Source: Gloeocapsopsis sp. IPPAS B-1203
Lineage (GTDB): Bacteria; Cyanobacteriota; Cyanobacteriia; Cyanobacteriales; Chroococcidiopsidaceae
Direction: 5' to 3'
Assembly (NCBI RefSeq): GCF_002749975.1
Contig: NZ_PEIG01000001.1
Coordinates: 124,001-188,000 of the forward strand
Length of the DNA stretch: 64,000 bases
Position 1 is the stretch's first letter. Each line of letters opens with the position of its first letter. The translations under genes were made by a program, and so were the position numbers. Positions 9,598 to 18,842 of the stretch are shown piece by piece. The notes below the pieces were generated by a model that did no database searches, was not told the DNA's origin, and saw nothing but the letters and a program-made list of their open reading frames with translations.

Positions 9598-9847
9598 ATG
9601 GGTCGCTCGCTGACGGTGGCGCAAACGGTTCTGGAACACTCAGAGTGCCAGTGTCGCTTTCGAGGACTATCAAGCCGAGTTGGAGAAGACATCTGAGCAG
9701 ATTCCACTCGAGTGTTCGGTCACACGCCTGGCAGACCGAGGCTTTAACCATAAGCACCTGTTGCAATGGCTGCAGGTCCATCAGTGGGAGTGGGTCATGG
9801 GTGTGGTCAGCGCTATGGCGGCATTGCGATCCGCATTTTCAGGATGA
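9598..9847 (+). pseudogene. Transposase C-terminal remnant (IS4-like), frameshifted
   Basis: Two frames together read as the catalytic C-terminal half of an IS4-type transposase. The first is SLTVAQTVLEHSECQCRF (9598-9665). After a one-base slip near 9662 comes EDYQAELEKTSEQIPLECSV, then TRLADRGFNHKHLLQWLQVH and WEWVMG. ADRGF is the usual surrounding of the second catalytic Asp. It begins 8 bp after the sbtA stop. Its orientation matches the N-terminal remnant at 5945-6121. Confidence 0.6.
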
Positions 9848-10266
9848 CTTGTCGGCGGGCTTTGACGTGTCTCAATCTCGCCTTTAAGACGCCCAACGGC
9901 TGAGGTCACTGGTCATGCTCCTCGACACACCTGATTGCCGTCCTCGTGGGGATGCCCTTCTCAACTTGACTGGCACGGTGAGCGGGGTTGAGTTTTCGGC
10001 AACTGGAGCTTGGAGAGATTGCTCGGCGGTGCGATCAGCGACTGAGCTTGCCTACTTTTACCCCACTGCCCCAGCGAAGCCCCCCGAAAGCCTATGCCCT
10101 GAAGCACTACCAGCAAACCCGAGACGCTCGCATTGAGTTCTCGCCAGTGGTGCCGTTCTCATGACCAGACCCTTGACCGTGGACGACATTTTCTGCACCA
10201 CTATGGAAAGAAATAGTGAGAAATTTGCCTGAACAATTCTTAACTGTTATAAATAAAAAATAGTAA
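9848..10266. other. Degenerate tail of the transposase remnant, no intact gene
   Basis: Scrambled frames; one (about 9980-10140) reads LSFRQLELGEIARRCDQRLS, which could be the eroded end of the same transposase. Codons are broken by several stops. Nothing else is supported. Confidence 0.4.
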
Positions 10267-10938
10267 TTAATTAGGATTTCTACTGACATGAAACATGACA
10301 GCTTGAGGAATTCCAGCCCAAAGTGGTGTATTGATGTTTGCTTGTCTTAAGCCTTCAGCAGTCCAATTATTGCTGTTTCTTAAAACTGAATAATGACCTT
10401 TCGCCTCATAATAGCTAGCTTCTGATTCATCACTACGCACGAATAATATTATTTGACCCTGAGGGGTTAGTTGAAAAGAGTTTTGAATAAATTGTACAGT
10501 GTTTAGATAGTTTGAGTTATTGACTCCTACGCATTGAATATCATGTCTTTGGGGTATTTCTTGATAACCTTCTACTCGCATGACGGAACCACGGGAAAAG
10601 AATAAGGCTTGTACACCGAGTGGAAGGATTTCCTGGATTTGACTAGGATTTGTTGGATAAAAGTCGCGATCGCCCCAACCAAAACCTAAATATTGATAAT
10701 TTCCTGAAGGCTCTTTCCCAATTTCTTTGATGTTCAAGAATTTTTGCCAATTATAAGTATTATTCTGGACGGGTACAATAATATTAGTATGAATACCAAC
10801 TTGATTTACGCAAATCATTACATCATTTTCTTGAGAAGAAATTCCCCGTTTTCTTGGAAGTAGTGAAACAACTAATAGTAAAGCAAAAAGACCTGTAAGA
10901 GTAGCGAAAGAGAAGAAAAGAACCTTTCTCAAAAACAT
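10267..10938 (-). CDS. DUF2459 (TIGR02117 family) membrane-anchored protein
   Basis: Protein of 223 aa with one N-terminal hydrophobic anchor (about 7-27), then an exported domain. Family-like features are VNQVGIHTNIIVPVQN, YLGFGWGDRDFYPTNP, and late GHYSVLRNSNNWTAEGLRQA with INTPLWAGIPQAVMFHV. TIGR02117/DUF2459 proteins have no established biochemical role; some lie near urease genes, but nothing urease-related is near here. The gene stands alone and borders the decayed transposase region, so it marks the right edge of intact resident DNA. Confidence 0.8.
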   Translation of the reverse strand: MFLRKVLFFSFATLTGLFALLLVVSLLPRKRGISSQENDVMICVNQVGIHTNIIVPVQNNTYNWQKFLNIKEIGKEPSGNYQYLGFGWGDRDFYPTNPSQIQEILPLGVQALFFSRGSVMRVEGYQEIPQRHDIQCVGVNNSNYLNTVQFIQNSFQLTPQGQIILFVRSDESEASYYEAKGHYSVLRNSNNWTAEGLRQANINTPLWAGIPQAVMFHVSRNPN

Positions 10939-11132
10939 TTTAACGGTGAGGAAGTTATCAAAAACTAAGTCTCAGTAAGGGACTTATAAAAGTGAATAGC
11001 ACTCTTCAATTGGCAACTAGCTAAATGCTAACAGCTTTAGTTTAGCTGCGGCTTTAATCGCCAAGCATCTCTTGAGTAAGAATACGCGATCGCACTCATA
11101 ACCATCAATACGCGATCGCACTCTTATTATTC

Positions 11133-12578
11133 CTATTCCGGTTGAAGATCTGGAGATTGAGGAGATGCATCTAAATTATCACCCGTTTGTGATTCTCCAG
11201 TTGCTTCGGGTAGTTTTGGGGAAGCAGGTTGTGTTGGAACTACGATTGACGGTGCTTCTTCTGTCGGTGACGGTTCTTCGGATGGTGGTTCTGTCGTAGG
11301 TTGTGGCGTGTCTACCGCAGAAGGCGACTCTGGTAATGGATCTGGAACAGGAGATTCAGCAGGAGATGGTGATGGTGTTTCTGTTGGTGTTGTCGATTCT
11401 TCTGGTTCAACGCGGTTACGCGGACGCCAACGAAAAGGCGCTGGTTCTTCTGGCGGTGTAGCTTCTGTTTGTGGGGATGGTGAGACTTCGGTGTCGTTTT
11501 CACCAGTTTGTTGAATATTACTTGGTGGAACAATCGCAGGTGCAGTTGGTTGAGTATCTTCTTCAGATAACACGTTAGCAACAGCAACCGCAGTAATACC
11601 TGCGATCGCAGCGGCTCCAATACCGAGTACAATTCCAGATAACCCTCGTTTACGTTGAGGAACAACCCGTGGTGGGGGTTCAATTGATTGTGGTTGGGGA
11701 ATCATTGCAACTGTTGCGGCGGTATGAGTAGATGCTGGTTGTATTTGGATATCTGCTGCGGTGAAAGACTCTGAAGGTAATAAAGCTAGCCATTCTGCAA
11801 TTGTTGCAGGGCGAAACTTGGCTTCTACTGCCATACCACGCATGACAGCTTGGTTAATTGCAATACTCAGTTGCGGTTGGATATCGCGGGGTGTTGGCAT
11901 CGAAACGCGATCGCGCAAACTAGCTGCAACAGGAACCTTTGCTGTTAATAAAGAATACAATGTTGCTGCTAAACCATAAACATCAGTCGCAGGAGTACGC
12001 GGTGCGTGAGGTAGATACTGTTCAATTGGTGCGTATCCTTCAGAAACAATATTAGTATGCGTTTGTGTATGACCTGGAGTAAATTCGCGGGCAATGCCGA
12101 AATCAATTAAAACAACTTCCTGCGTGCCCTGACGTAATATAATATTTTGTGGTTTAACGTCCCGATGTAATAAATTATTTTTATGTACTACTTGTAAAGC
12201 TGCTGCAATCTGGCGAATATAGTGGATCGCTGTTGCTTCTGAAAGCGGATTATTAGGAAAAACAACTTGATCCAATGTTTGTCCAGGAACGTAGTCCATG
12301 ACCATGTAAGGCAATGCGTCTTCTATAAAAAAGTCGCTCACACGTACAATATTAGGATGGACACAAGTCGCTAATCTGCGGGCTTCATCTTGAAATTGCC
12401 GATAGAAACTGACATATTCAGGATGCTGTCGCAGTTCCTCGTTGATCGTTTTAATGACGACAACTTGACCCAAGTACTGGTGAGTCGCTGTGAATGTAAT
12501 CCCGAAGCCACCGCGTCCAATTTCTTGATCTAGGGTATATTTCCCTCGTTGCAATTTTTTTCCTACTAGCATAGTCAA
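11133..12578 (-). CDS. Membrane-anchored serine/threonine protein kinase
   Basis: Hanks-type kinase of 481 aa. The cytoplasmic catalytic domain (about 12-270) has P-loop GRGGFG (21-26), Lys43 in VVIKT, catalytic HRDVKPQN (138-145) and DFG (159-161). A Pro/Gln linker leads to a transmembrane helix near 310-332 (GIVLGIGAAAIAGITAVAVA). The extracytoplasmic tail is almost entirely Pro, Ser, Thr and Glu with no folded domain, resembling a cell-wall or envelope tether. All catalytic residues are present. It lies 55 bp downstream of the Omp85 gene on the same strand, so the two may be co-transcribed. Confidence 0.9.
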   Translation of the reverse strand: MTMLVGKKLQRGKYTLDQEIGRGGFGITFTATHQYLGQVVVIKTINEELRQHPEYVSFYRQFQDEARRLATCVHPNIVRVSDFFIEDALPYMVMDYVPGQTLDQVVFPNNPLSEATAIHYIRQIAAALQVVHKNNLLHRDVKPQNIILRQGTQEVVLIDFGIAREFTPGHTQTHTNIVSEGYAPIEQYLPHAPRTPATDVYGLAATLYSLLTAKVPVAASLRDRVSMPTPRDIQPQLSIAINQAVMRGMAVEAKFRPATIAEWLALLPSESFTAADIQIQPASTHTAATVAMIPQPQSIEPPPRVVPQRKRGLSGIVLGIGAAAIAGITAVAVANVLSEEDTQPTAPAIVPPSNIQQTGENDTEVSPSPQTEATPPEEPAPFRWRPRNRVEPEESTTPTETPSPSPAESPVPDPLPESPSAVDTPQPTTEPPSEEPSPTEEAPSIVVPTQPASPKLPEATGESQTGDNLDASPQSPDLQPE

Positions 12579-12592
12579 GCCTCCCCACCGAA

Positions 12593-12626
12593 CGATAAAG
12601 TATAAATACTGACTTCTACTTTATCG
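12593..12626. repeat. Hairpin between Omp85 and kinase genes
   Basis: Perfect 10-bp inverted repeat CGATAAAGTA / TACTTTATCG, 8 nt after the Omp85 stop and within the kinase leader. There is no U-tract on either strand, so it is more likely an mRNA-stabilising or attenuating structure than a full terminator. Confidence 0.55.
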
Positions 12627-12633
12627 CTCCTCC

Positions 12634-14589
12634 TTAAAAGCGATGACCGAAACCGAACTGTAAGCGACTTTCTCCTTGATCATTAAATCCAAAATCAGCA
12701 CGAATTAAACCAATCGGTGAATTGACTCGCACACCAGCACCATAGCCAAAGCCCGAGCCTGGTTTATCGCGGACTACCGCTGGTTCTCCGAGTACTGTAT
12801 CTCCTGAACCTAAATCTGAAGCAAAGTCAGCAAAAACTACTCCTCCAAGAAAATCGAGGATTGGAAAGCGGTATTCTGCCGAAGCTAACACAAACGATCG
12901 CCCACTGCCAACTTCCCCGCTACCATAACCGCGTACTGAATTTAAACCACCCAAATTGAACGCTTCATACGGTGGTAAATCGCCAATTGTTGTCCCCCCT
13001 TGAACATTAAAGGCAAAAACTTCGGGTTCATCTTTGCCTCCGATGAAATCGACAGGAACATACTGACTATAATTAGCCCGCAGGCGACTCATTGAAATTG
13101 CCCCTTGACCGATGGGAATTGACTGTTCCGCGTTCAGGCTGAGTACAGAACCTTCCGTTGGATTGACAAGGTTATTCCGAAAATCTTTCGTCGCAGCAAA
13201 AGATATCGTTGTCAAATCGTCGATTCCTGTACCACTCAAGGTTAAAGGATTACCCAACTCATCTTCAGGGGAAATATTCCCTGCGCGATCGCGAATACTA
13301 GTGCGTTTGTAGTTTAATCCCATTGAAGCTTGCCAGTCATCAATCGGGCGCTGTAAAGTTACACTTGTGCCAAATTGTCCTTCTCTTGGGCGATCGTCGT
13401 TTGGCAAAGAAACATCACCATCGAAAGTTTGAGATATCCCGCGACGGCGAAACGCATTGAGTTGATACCCGAAGCGATCAGGGTTACTCTCCCGATAGGG
13501 ACTAGTGAAATTTGTATCAAATTGAATGTCGCGACGACTGATTTGAACATCAGCACCGATTGAATCATTAAGACCACTAAAGTTAAAGTCTTTATAACTG
13601 ACTGTCGCAAACAACCCACTATCATCATTGTAACCGCCACCCAAGTTGGCAGCACGCGCTGGAGTTTCTGTCAAGTCATAGATCACATCAACTTTTGTCG
13701 CATCACCATCTAAGGCGACGCGGACATTTTGAAATAATCCTAATTGATAAAGCTTTTGTAAATCTTGTCTCACTGTTTCTTCGCGGAAAACTTGCCCTGG
13801 TTTGACATTTAATTCGCGACGGAGAAAATCAGGTTGCGTTCTTCCTTGAATTGGCTTACCTTTGTCATCAACAAACCTGCCATCTTCATCAGAAAAGCGG
13901 AATCGAACTTCGCTAATAACTCCTTCCACAACTTCCATCGTTAGTACGCCTTGTGGGTTAGGGCGAATTGCGATAACTCGTGCCAAAGTGTAGCCATTTT
14001 GGGCATACCACTCGTTAATTTGGTCAACACTTTGATTTAATGCTGATGGACTAATTGGATTGCCGATTTGCGGTTTTATGCGTTCTACGGCTACATTTTG
14101 TCGTAAGGCTTTTGCACCCCTAAGTTGCAGCGAACGCACGATAACAGGTTCCACCTGAAACACCACATTTAAACCAGTTGCAGTCGGGTTACTACTAACT
14201 GTGGCATTTCTAAATAAATTTGTCGCTAAAATCGCGGCGACATCTTGTTGTAGCTGACTTTCACTTGTTTCTCCTCCGACACGAGTGTTAATCGCATTGC
14301 GGACAATTTGTTGTAATTCTTCGCTTGCGCCCACAATTTGAACATCTGTTGCAGTGACAAACAAATCGTTACCTTCTGCTGGTAACTGTTGCGAGTTCGC
14401 TGCTAAGCGCGTTGGATTTGCCGATGATTCTCGCGTAGGGAGAACAACCGCATTTTGATATTCTTGATAATACTGCACATCACCTTTGGGAACAATAGCT
14501 TGAGGGCTAGCCGTCGCAAGTGATGTATAAATTAGCTCTATGGCAGTCAATCCAGCCAAAGTAAAAATTGCAGTATAAGAAACACGCAT
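12634..14589 (-). CDS. Omp85/BamA family outer-membrane protein
   Basis: Outer-membrane assembly or translocation protein, 651 aa. The N-terminal signal region (about 1-27) is followed by a low-complexity stretch. POTRA domains span about 78-300 (VEPVIVRSLQLRGAKAL, KPGQVFREETVRQDLQKLYQ, FQNVRVALDGD). The C-terminal beta-barrel covers about 310-651 and includes the conserved GGLNSVRGYGSGEVGSGRSF (the VRGY motif) and SPIGLIRADFGF, ending in the aromatic FGFGHRF. Length and three-POTRA layout fit cyanobacterial Omp85/Toc75-like proteins. Whether it is the essential BamA or a paralog cannot be told from this window. Confidence 0.88.
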   Translation of the reverse strand: MRVSYTAIFTLAGLTAIELIYTSLATASPQAIVPKGDVQYYQEYQNAVVLPTRESSANPTRLAANSQQLPAEGNDLFVTATDVQIVGASEELQQIVRNAINTRVGGETSESQLQQDVAAILATNLFRNATVSSNPTATGLNVVFQVEPVIVRSLQLRGAKALRQNVAVERIKPQIGNPISPSALNQSVDQINEWYAQNGYTLARVIAIRPNPQGVLTMEVVEGVISEVRFRFSDEDGRFVDDKGKPIQGRTQPDFLRRELNVKPGQVFREETVRQDLQKLYQLGLFQNVRVALDGDATKVDVIYDLTETPARAANLGGGYNDDSGLFATVSYKDFNFSGLNDSIGADVQISRRDIQFDTNFTSPYRESNPDRFGYQLNAFRRRGISQTFDGDVSLPNDDRPREGQFGTSVTLQRPIDDWQASMGLNYKRTSIRDRAGNISPEDELGNPLTLSGTGIDDLTTISFAATKDFRNNLVNPTEGSVLSLNAEQSIPIGQGAISMSRLRANYSQYVPVDFIGGKDEPEVFAFNVQGGTTIGDLPPYEAFNLGGLNSVRGYGSGEVGSGRSFVLASAEYRFPILDFLGGVVFADFASDLGSGDTVLGEPAVVRDKPGSGFGYGAGVRVNSPIGLIRADFGFNDQGESRLQFGFGHRF

Positions 14590-14636
14590 AATTATTAGTC
14601 TAATTAATTTGTCTATAAGTGGTTAGTAGTGTTTCC

Positions 14637-14664
14637 ATTACCTATTACCAATTACCCATTACCC
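14637..14664. repeat. Heptamer tandem repeat upstream of the glycosyltransferase gene
   Basis: Four 7-bp units, ATTACCT, ATTACCA and ATTACCC twice, in the divergent gap between the Omp85 gene and the LpxB-like gene. Related in composition to the CCAATTA heptamers in the cmp operon. Confidence 0.6.
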
Positions 14665-14700
14665 AGTTACAGACACTTACTAGTGTTATTTTGTTTCTAG

Positions 14701-15957
14701 ATGAATAATTTATCAGCATTTTCCCCAGGTTCTAGAATAAAGTTACTTTGCCTCAGTAATGGTCATGGCGAGGATATTATTGCTGTACGAATTCTCCAGG
14801 AATTACAGAAGTTAACTTCAATTGACATTGCTGCTTTACCTATAGTTGGTGAAGGACACGCCTACTCTCAATCGAGTATTCCCATAGTTGGGGCAGTACA
14901 AACAATGCCTTCCGGTGGATTTATTTATATGGATGGGCGACAAGTTTGGCGAGATTTAAGGTACGGTTTGCTAAAACTCACTTTGTCTCAAATTAAGGTA
15001 GTCCGTAGTTGGGCAAAGGGTGGTGTAATTTTAGCTGTAGGTGATATTGTACCGTTACTTTTTGCTTGGGCAAGTGGGGCAAATTACGCTTTTGTCGGCA
15101 CAGCAAAATCAGAATATTACCGACAAGATGAATCAGGATGGCATCAACGGCGATCGCCACTTTCGCGTTTAGAAAATCTGTCGGCTTCAGTTTACCATCC
15201 TTTAGACCGTTATTTGATGAGTCACCCGCGCTGTAAAGCGGTTTTTCCCAGAGACACACTAACAACAAAAACATTACAAAAGTGGGCAATTCCGGCGTTC
15301 GATTTGGGAAATCCAATGATGGATGGATTAGAAGCGCAAAATTTATTAAAGCTAGATACAGATCCGCAGCGGTTAACAATTCTCTTACTTCCTGGTTCGC
15401 GCCCTCCTGAAGCTTATGAAAATTGGCAACAAATTCTCATTGCTGTCGCCGAATTAATTGCCGCATTCCCGACGCGATCGCTATTATTTCTCGCGGCGAT
15501 CGCACCCACATTATCTTTAGAACCATTGTGTCAAAGTCTTATCAATAGAGGTTTTTCTCAAGATAACTTGACATTTAAGCAAAAAAATGCATCTGTTGTG
15601 TTAACTCAAAATGCTTACAACGATTGCTTACATCAAGCAGATTTCGCAATTGCAATGGCGGGAACAGCCACCGAACAATTTATTGGTTTAGGAAAATGTG
15701 CGATCGCCTTTCCAGGAAATGGGCCACAATATACTTATGCCTTTGCTGAAGCCCAAAGCCGTCATCTTGGTTCATCATTAACTTTAGTCGAACACCCAAA
15801 ACAAGTTGCGGATGCAGTGCGATCGCTACTTCAAGATCCCCAAAAACTTGAACAAATCGCCAAAAACGGCTACCAACGCATGGGAAAACCAGGCGCAGCC
15901 CATCGCATCGCCCAATGTTTAGTTCAACAATTCAACTACCCAAATAAAGAATTATAA
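14701..15957 (+). CDS. LpxB-related glycosyltransferase (TIGR03492 family)
   Basis: Protein of 418 aa resembling lipid-A-disaccharide synthase (GT19) in its GT-B layout but belonging to the separate cyanobacterial/plastid TIGR03492 group. The N-terminal half begins LLCLSNGHGEDIIAVRILQE and has AVGDIVPLLFAWASG. The C-terminal nucleotide-binding half has LLLPGSRPPEAYENW, ADFAIAMAGTATEQ and GPQYTYAFAEAQ. The actual acceptor is unknown; lipid A synthesis is only an analogy. It is divergent from the Omp85 gene, which would suit a role in the envelope. Confidence 0.82.
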   Translation: MNNLSAFSPGSRIKLLCLSNGHGEDIIAVRILQELQKLTSIDIAALPIVGEGHAYSQSSIPIVGAVQTMPSGGFIYMDGRQVWRDLRYGLLKLTLSQIKVVRSWAKGGVILAVGDIVPLLFAWASGANYAFVGTAKSEYYRQDESGWHQRRSPLSRLENLSASVYHPLDRYLMSHPRCKAVFPRDTLTTKTLQKWAIPAFDLGNPMMDGLEAQNLLKLDTDPQRLTILLLPGSRPPEAYENWQQILIAVAELIAAFPTRSLLFLAAIAPTLSLEPLCQSLINRGFSQDNLTFKQKNASVVLTQNAYNDCLHQADFAIAMAGTATEQFIGLGKCAIAFPGNGPQYTYAFAEAQSRHLGSSLTLVEHPKQVADAVRSLLQDPQKLEQIAKNGYQRMGKPGAAHRIAQCLVQQFNYPNKEL

Positions 15958-15994
15958 AGATACCATCTAAAATAAATTACAGCAGGTAAAGTCT

Positions 15995-16095
15995 TACGCT
16001 TTAACGCTTCAGACATTCCCTCACCTCGGACTCCGTCCCGCTGGGCTTCGCCTCGCTGGGCTTCGCTAACGCTAACGCTAACACCCCTCACTCCT
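15995..16095. repeat. Low-complexity dispersed repeat before the ABC pair
   Basis: Contains two copies of CGCTGGGCTTCGC and three tandem GCTAAC units, followed by pyrimidine-rich CACCCCTCACTCCTCACCCC. Such sequences are frequent as dispersed intergenic repeats in large cyanobacterial genomes. It separates the glycosyltransferase gene from the ABC exporter. Confidence 0.55.
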
Positions 16096-16105
16096 CACCC
16101 CTCTC

Positions 16106-17026
16106 TTGATCGCCCTCGAAGTTCACAACCTACATAAAACCTACAAGCAACGCAAAAAGCTCATTGAAGCTGTACGTGGCGTTTCTCTAAACATAAATTC
16201 TGGTGAAATTCTTGCATTTCTTGGTCCCAATGGCGCAGGAAAAACGACTTGTATCAAAATGATCGCGGGTTTAATCAAACCTGATGTAGGATCGGTAAAA
16301 ATTGCAGGTTCTGATCCGCATCGCAATCCGCGATCGCTACGCTTGGTAGGTGCAGTTTTAGAAGGAAACCGCAATCTCTATTGGCGACTGACTCCTGAAG
16401 AAAACTTAGAGTATTTTGGAACATTACGCGGACTTCATCGCCGTGTAGCGCATAAAAACGGACTGCAATTATTAGAAAGATTCGACTTACTATCAAAACG
16501 CCGCGCCCCAGTACAAACACTCTCACGCGGGATGCAGCAAAAGTTGGCGATCGCAGTTGCATTAGTTCACCAACCGCGATTGTTGTTACTCGACGAACCC
16601 ACGTTGGGTTTAGATGTAGAAGCTAGCCAAAATGTCAAAGTTTTAGTACGCGAGATTGCACAAGAAGGCTGTGCAATTTTGTTAACAACACATCAACTTG
16701 ATGTCGCAGAAGAAATCTCAGATCGCGTCGCGATTATTCAACAAGGTAAAATTTTAGCCGAGGAACGAACGCGCGAAATTATCCGGCGCTTTTCGGGTTC
16801 AACTTACATTATCGAGATAGCAGGTGAATTAGATTCCGTACAAACGAGTAAACTTGAATCTCTAGGTGTCATAGTCCAAGCCGATAGAATTATTTATGAG
16901 GGAACCTCAGAAGGTTTGTATCAAGTTCTAGCTGTTCTCAACCCTCTACCTTTAATCCAAGTCAAACAACAAGCTGATTTGACGCAAGTCTTCCTCAAAA
17001 TTGTCCGAGAAAACCGTAATGTTTGA
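16106..17026 (+). CDS. ABC exporter ATP-binding protein
   Basis: ATPase of 306 aa of the multidrug/antibiotic exporter type (CcmA/NatA-like). Walker A GPNGAGKTT (40-48), modified signature LSRGMQQK in place of LSGGQ, Walker B LLLLDEPTLGLD and switch His in LLTTHQLDVAEE. The last ~80 residues form the accessory domain common in this subfamily. The start is taken as TTG 16106, which gives the usual IALEVHNLHKTY N-terminus; no ATG lies close by. Its stop overlaps the permease start by 8 bp, indicating translational coupling. The substrate is unknown. Confidence 0.85.
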   Translation: MIALEVHNLHKTYKQRKKLIEAVRGVSLNINSGEILAFLGPNGAGKTTCIKMIAGLIKPDVGSVKIAGSDPHRNPRSLRLVGAVLEGNRNLYWRLTPEENLEYFGTLRGLHRRVAHKNGLQLLERFDLLSKRRAPVQTLSRGMQQKLAIAVALVHQPRLLLLDEPTLGLDVEASQNVKVLVREIAQEGCAILLTTHQLDVAEEISDRVAIIQQGKILAEERTREIIRRFSGSTYIIEIAGELDSVQTSKLESLGVIVQADRIIYEGTSEGLYQVLAVLNPLPLIQVKQQADLTQVFLKIVRENRNV

Positions 17027-17792
17027 ACTATTTTTAGCTGAACTCAAACGCAGTTGGATTGAGTTTACGCGCTATCCTGTTGATGCGATCGCCGGAGTTT
17101 TTATCATTACATCCGTATTTTATGGCTTATTTCTCAGTGCCCGTTACATTGCAGGTCCTAATTTACAATTTGGCGATCGCCTGGATGCGATCGTTGTCGG
17201 ATATGTGCTATGGACCTTAGTAATATTTATTGTTACGAGTATTGTCAGTATCCTGCAAATTGAAGCACAAACGGGAACTTTAGAGCAAGTCATACTAACA
17301 CCCTATGGTGTACCGCGAGTATTTTTGGCACGAGCGATCGCCAGCTTAACTATCAACATTGTCATAATTACAGGAATTTTACTACTAATTCTCTTACTAA
17401 CAGGACGACGTTTGTATTTTCCCCCGACTTTAATTTTGCCACTGCTGACAGTTTTGTTCGGTGCTTATGGTTTAGCCTTCCTCATGGCTTCTTTAGCTTT
17501 ACTATTTAAACGCATTCAGCAATTACTTGGGCTGACACAATTTGCCTTATTATTTCTCCTGACAATTCCCTCAGAAACCTGGAGTGGAACGTTATGGATT
17601 ATGCGATCGCTGTTACCAATGACAATGGGTGCAGGAATTCTCCGCGATTTAATGGCACGTAATCTAAGTTTAAACTTTGTTGAAATTTCACTTGCCTTTC
17701 TCAATGGATTAGGATACTTAGCCTTAGGTTTAATCGTATTTCGTCGTGCAGAAGTAGAAGCAAAGCGCCGAGGAATTTTAGGAGGATATTAG
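17019..17792 (+). CDS. ABC-2 type exporter permease
   Basis: Membrane permease of 257 aa with about six hydrophobic spans, partner of the preceding ATPase. ATG 17019 (MFELFLAELKRSWIEFTRYP) is preferred over TTG 17001 because ABC-2 permeases begin with a short cytoplasmic amphipathic segment like this. QAAL-type exporters have a loop such as TGTLEQVILTPYG, visible near residue 90. It overlaps the upstream ATPase gene by 8 bp. It converges with kptA, whose 3' end is 18 bp away. Confidence 0.83.
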   Translation: MFELFLAELKRSWIEFTRYPVDAIAGVFIITSVFYGLFLSARYIAGPNLQFGDRLDAIVVGYVLWTLVIFIVTSIVSILQIEAQTGTLEQVILTPYGVPRVFLARAIASLTINIVIITGILLLILLLTGRRLYFPPTLILPLLTVLFGAYGLAFLMASLALLFKRIQQLLGLTQFALLFLLTIPSETWSGTLWIMRSLLPMTMGAGILRDLMARNLSLNFVEISLAFLNGLGYLALGLIVFRRAEVEAKRRGILGGY

Positions 17793-17810
17793 ATACTTTT
17801 TCACACCTAA

Positions 17811-18353
17811 TTAAATGCGGTGTAGATAATCTGCTGGTACGCTATCTACTAACCAAACACTATTATCAGAACAGTAAAAAGTATAACCTGCTTGCTGCAT
17901 TGCACCTGCATCAATAGCAAACACAACTGGGTGTCCGTGTCTAGCACCAACTTTACGCGCTGTTTCAATGTCTGGTGATAAATGCACGTGATGTCGCGAC
18001 ATTTTGTTTAATCCATATTGCTGAATCAAATCTACAGCTTTATGTCCACCGTGATACAGCACATTGGGAGGAATAGCAGGTTTTAATTGTAAGTCAATTT
18101 CTACACTATGCCCTTGATTGGCTCGAATTAAATTACCAGTAACATCAAAAGAAAAGCGTTGTTTGTCATTTTTAGCAACAACTTCATCTAACTCACTACG
18201 GCTAATCGGAAAGGCATTTTTAGCACAAGCCGTTAATAATTCATCTACGTTAACCCAGCCGCCAGGAGCTAACTTTAAACCAAGACGTTCCGGTTGATGA
18301 CGCAGATGCTTGCTGAGATATTTACTAATTTTAACCTGACGAGTATTATTCAT
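17811..18353 (-). CDS. kptA: RNA 2'-phosphotransferase (Tpt1/KptA)
   Basis: Enzyme of 180 aa that moves an internal 2'-phosphate from RNA to NAD+, giving ADP-ribose 1'',2''-cyclic phosphate. The N-terminal lobe carries the RNA-contacting SKYLSKHLRHQPERLGL (about 9-25) with the catalytic Arg/His set. The C-terminal NAD-binding lobe has LYHGGHKAVDLI, HVHLSPDIETARKVGARHG and VWLVDSVPADYL. Full length. In yeast and plants it removes the splice-junction 2'-phosphate of tRNA; its bacterial role is unclear. It ends a minus-strand series starting with rtcB, which supports a role in RNA repair here. Confidence 0.9.
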   Translation of the reverse strand: MNNTRQVKISKYLSKHLRHQPERLGLKLAPGGWVNVDELLTACAKNAFPISRSELDEVVAKNDKQRFSFDVTGNLIRANQGHSVEIDLQLKPAIPPNVLYHGGHKAVDLIQQYGLNKMSRHHVHLSPDIETARKVGARHGHPVVFAIDAGAMQQAGYTFYCSDNSVWLVDSVPADYLHRI

Positions 18354-18413
18354 CGAAGTTAGGCATATACAAATTTAATATGCAGCCTACAAGCACGGTC
18401 GTGCTACCTACTA

Positions 18414-18842
18414 TCAAATATCTAAAATTACCATAGCTTGCCAACCATTAGCAGTTTTTTCTAATTGAAAACGGTGTAGCGTTACAGCTTTGACATCTAC
18501 GCGCTGATGATGTTTATTAGGATCAAGCTTTTCTCCTTTTGTAACTGCTTGAAGCTGGTATATTTCTTTTTGTTCTAACTTAACTTTTTGTGGACGCAGT
18601 AGTAATAATTCACTATCTTTGTAATAAATAAATTCTTGAAGAAAGTTGAATAGCAACATATCTAGCGCGTCATTTTCCAAGTTAAATGTGCGAGTTTCTT
18701 GGAGTGCGATCGCATCAATATTATCAATCATTGTATTAATTGTTGCATCACCCGCCGCGATGAATAATTCTTCTAAGTTTTCTCCCCAAACGTGAAAAGC
18801 AATGTCTGCGATCGCAACATCTTCTAAATACTCATAAGGCAT
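18414..18842 (-). CDS. Archease (RtcB activator)
   Basis: Archease-family protein of 142 aa from ATG 18842. Family features are PYEYLEDVAIADIAFHVWGE near the N-terminus, LENDALDMLLFNFLQEFIY in the middle, and VDVKAVTLHRFQLE plus VILDI at the end. In archaea and animals archease promotes guanylylation and turnover of RtcB, and the acidic metal-binding residues (D in VAIADIAF, the C-terminal D) are present. Its start overlaps the end of the COG0523 gene by 11 bp, so the two are translated together. Presence two genes from rtcB makes the assignment firm. Confidence 0.85.
   Translation of the reverse strand: MPYEYLEDVAIADIAFHVWGENLEELFIAAGDATINTMIDNIDAIALQETRTFNLENDALDMLLFNFLQEFIYYKDSELLLLRPQKVKLEQKEIYQLQAVTKGEKLDPNKHHQRVDVKAVTLHRFQLEKTANGWQAMVILDI

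Noticed and set aside
12593-12626. Terminator for the Omp85 gene
   Set aside because: Good stem but no U-tract; kept only as an inverted repeat.
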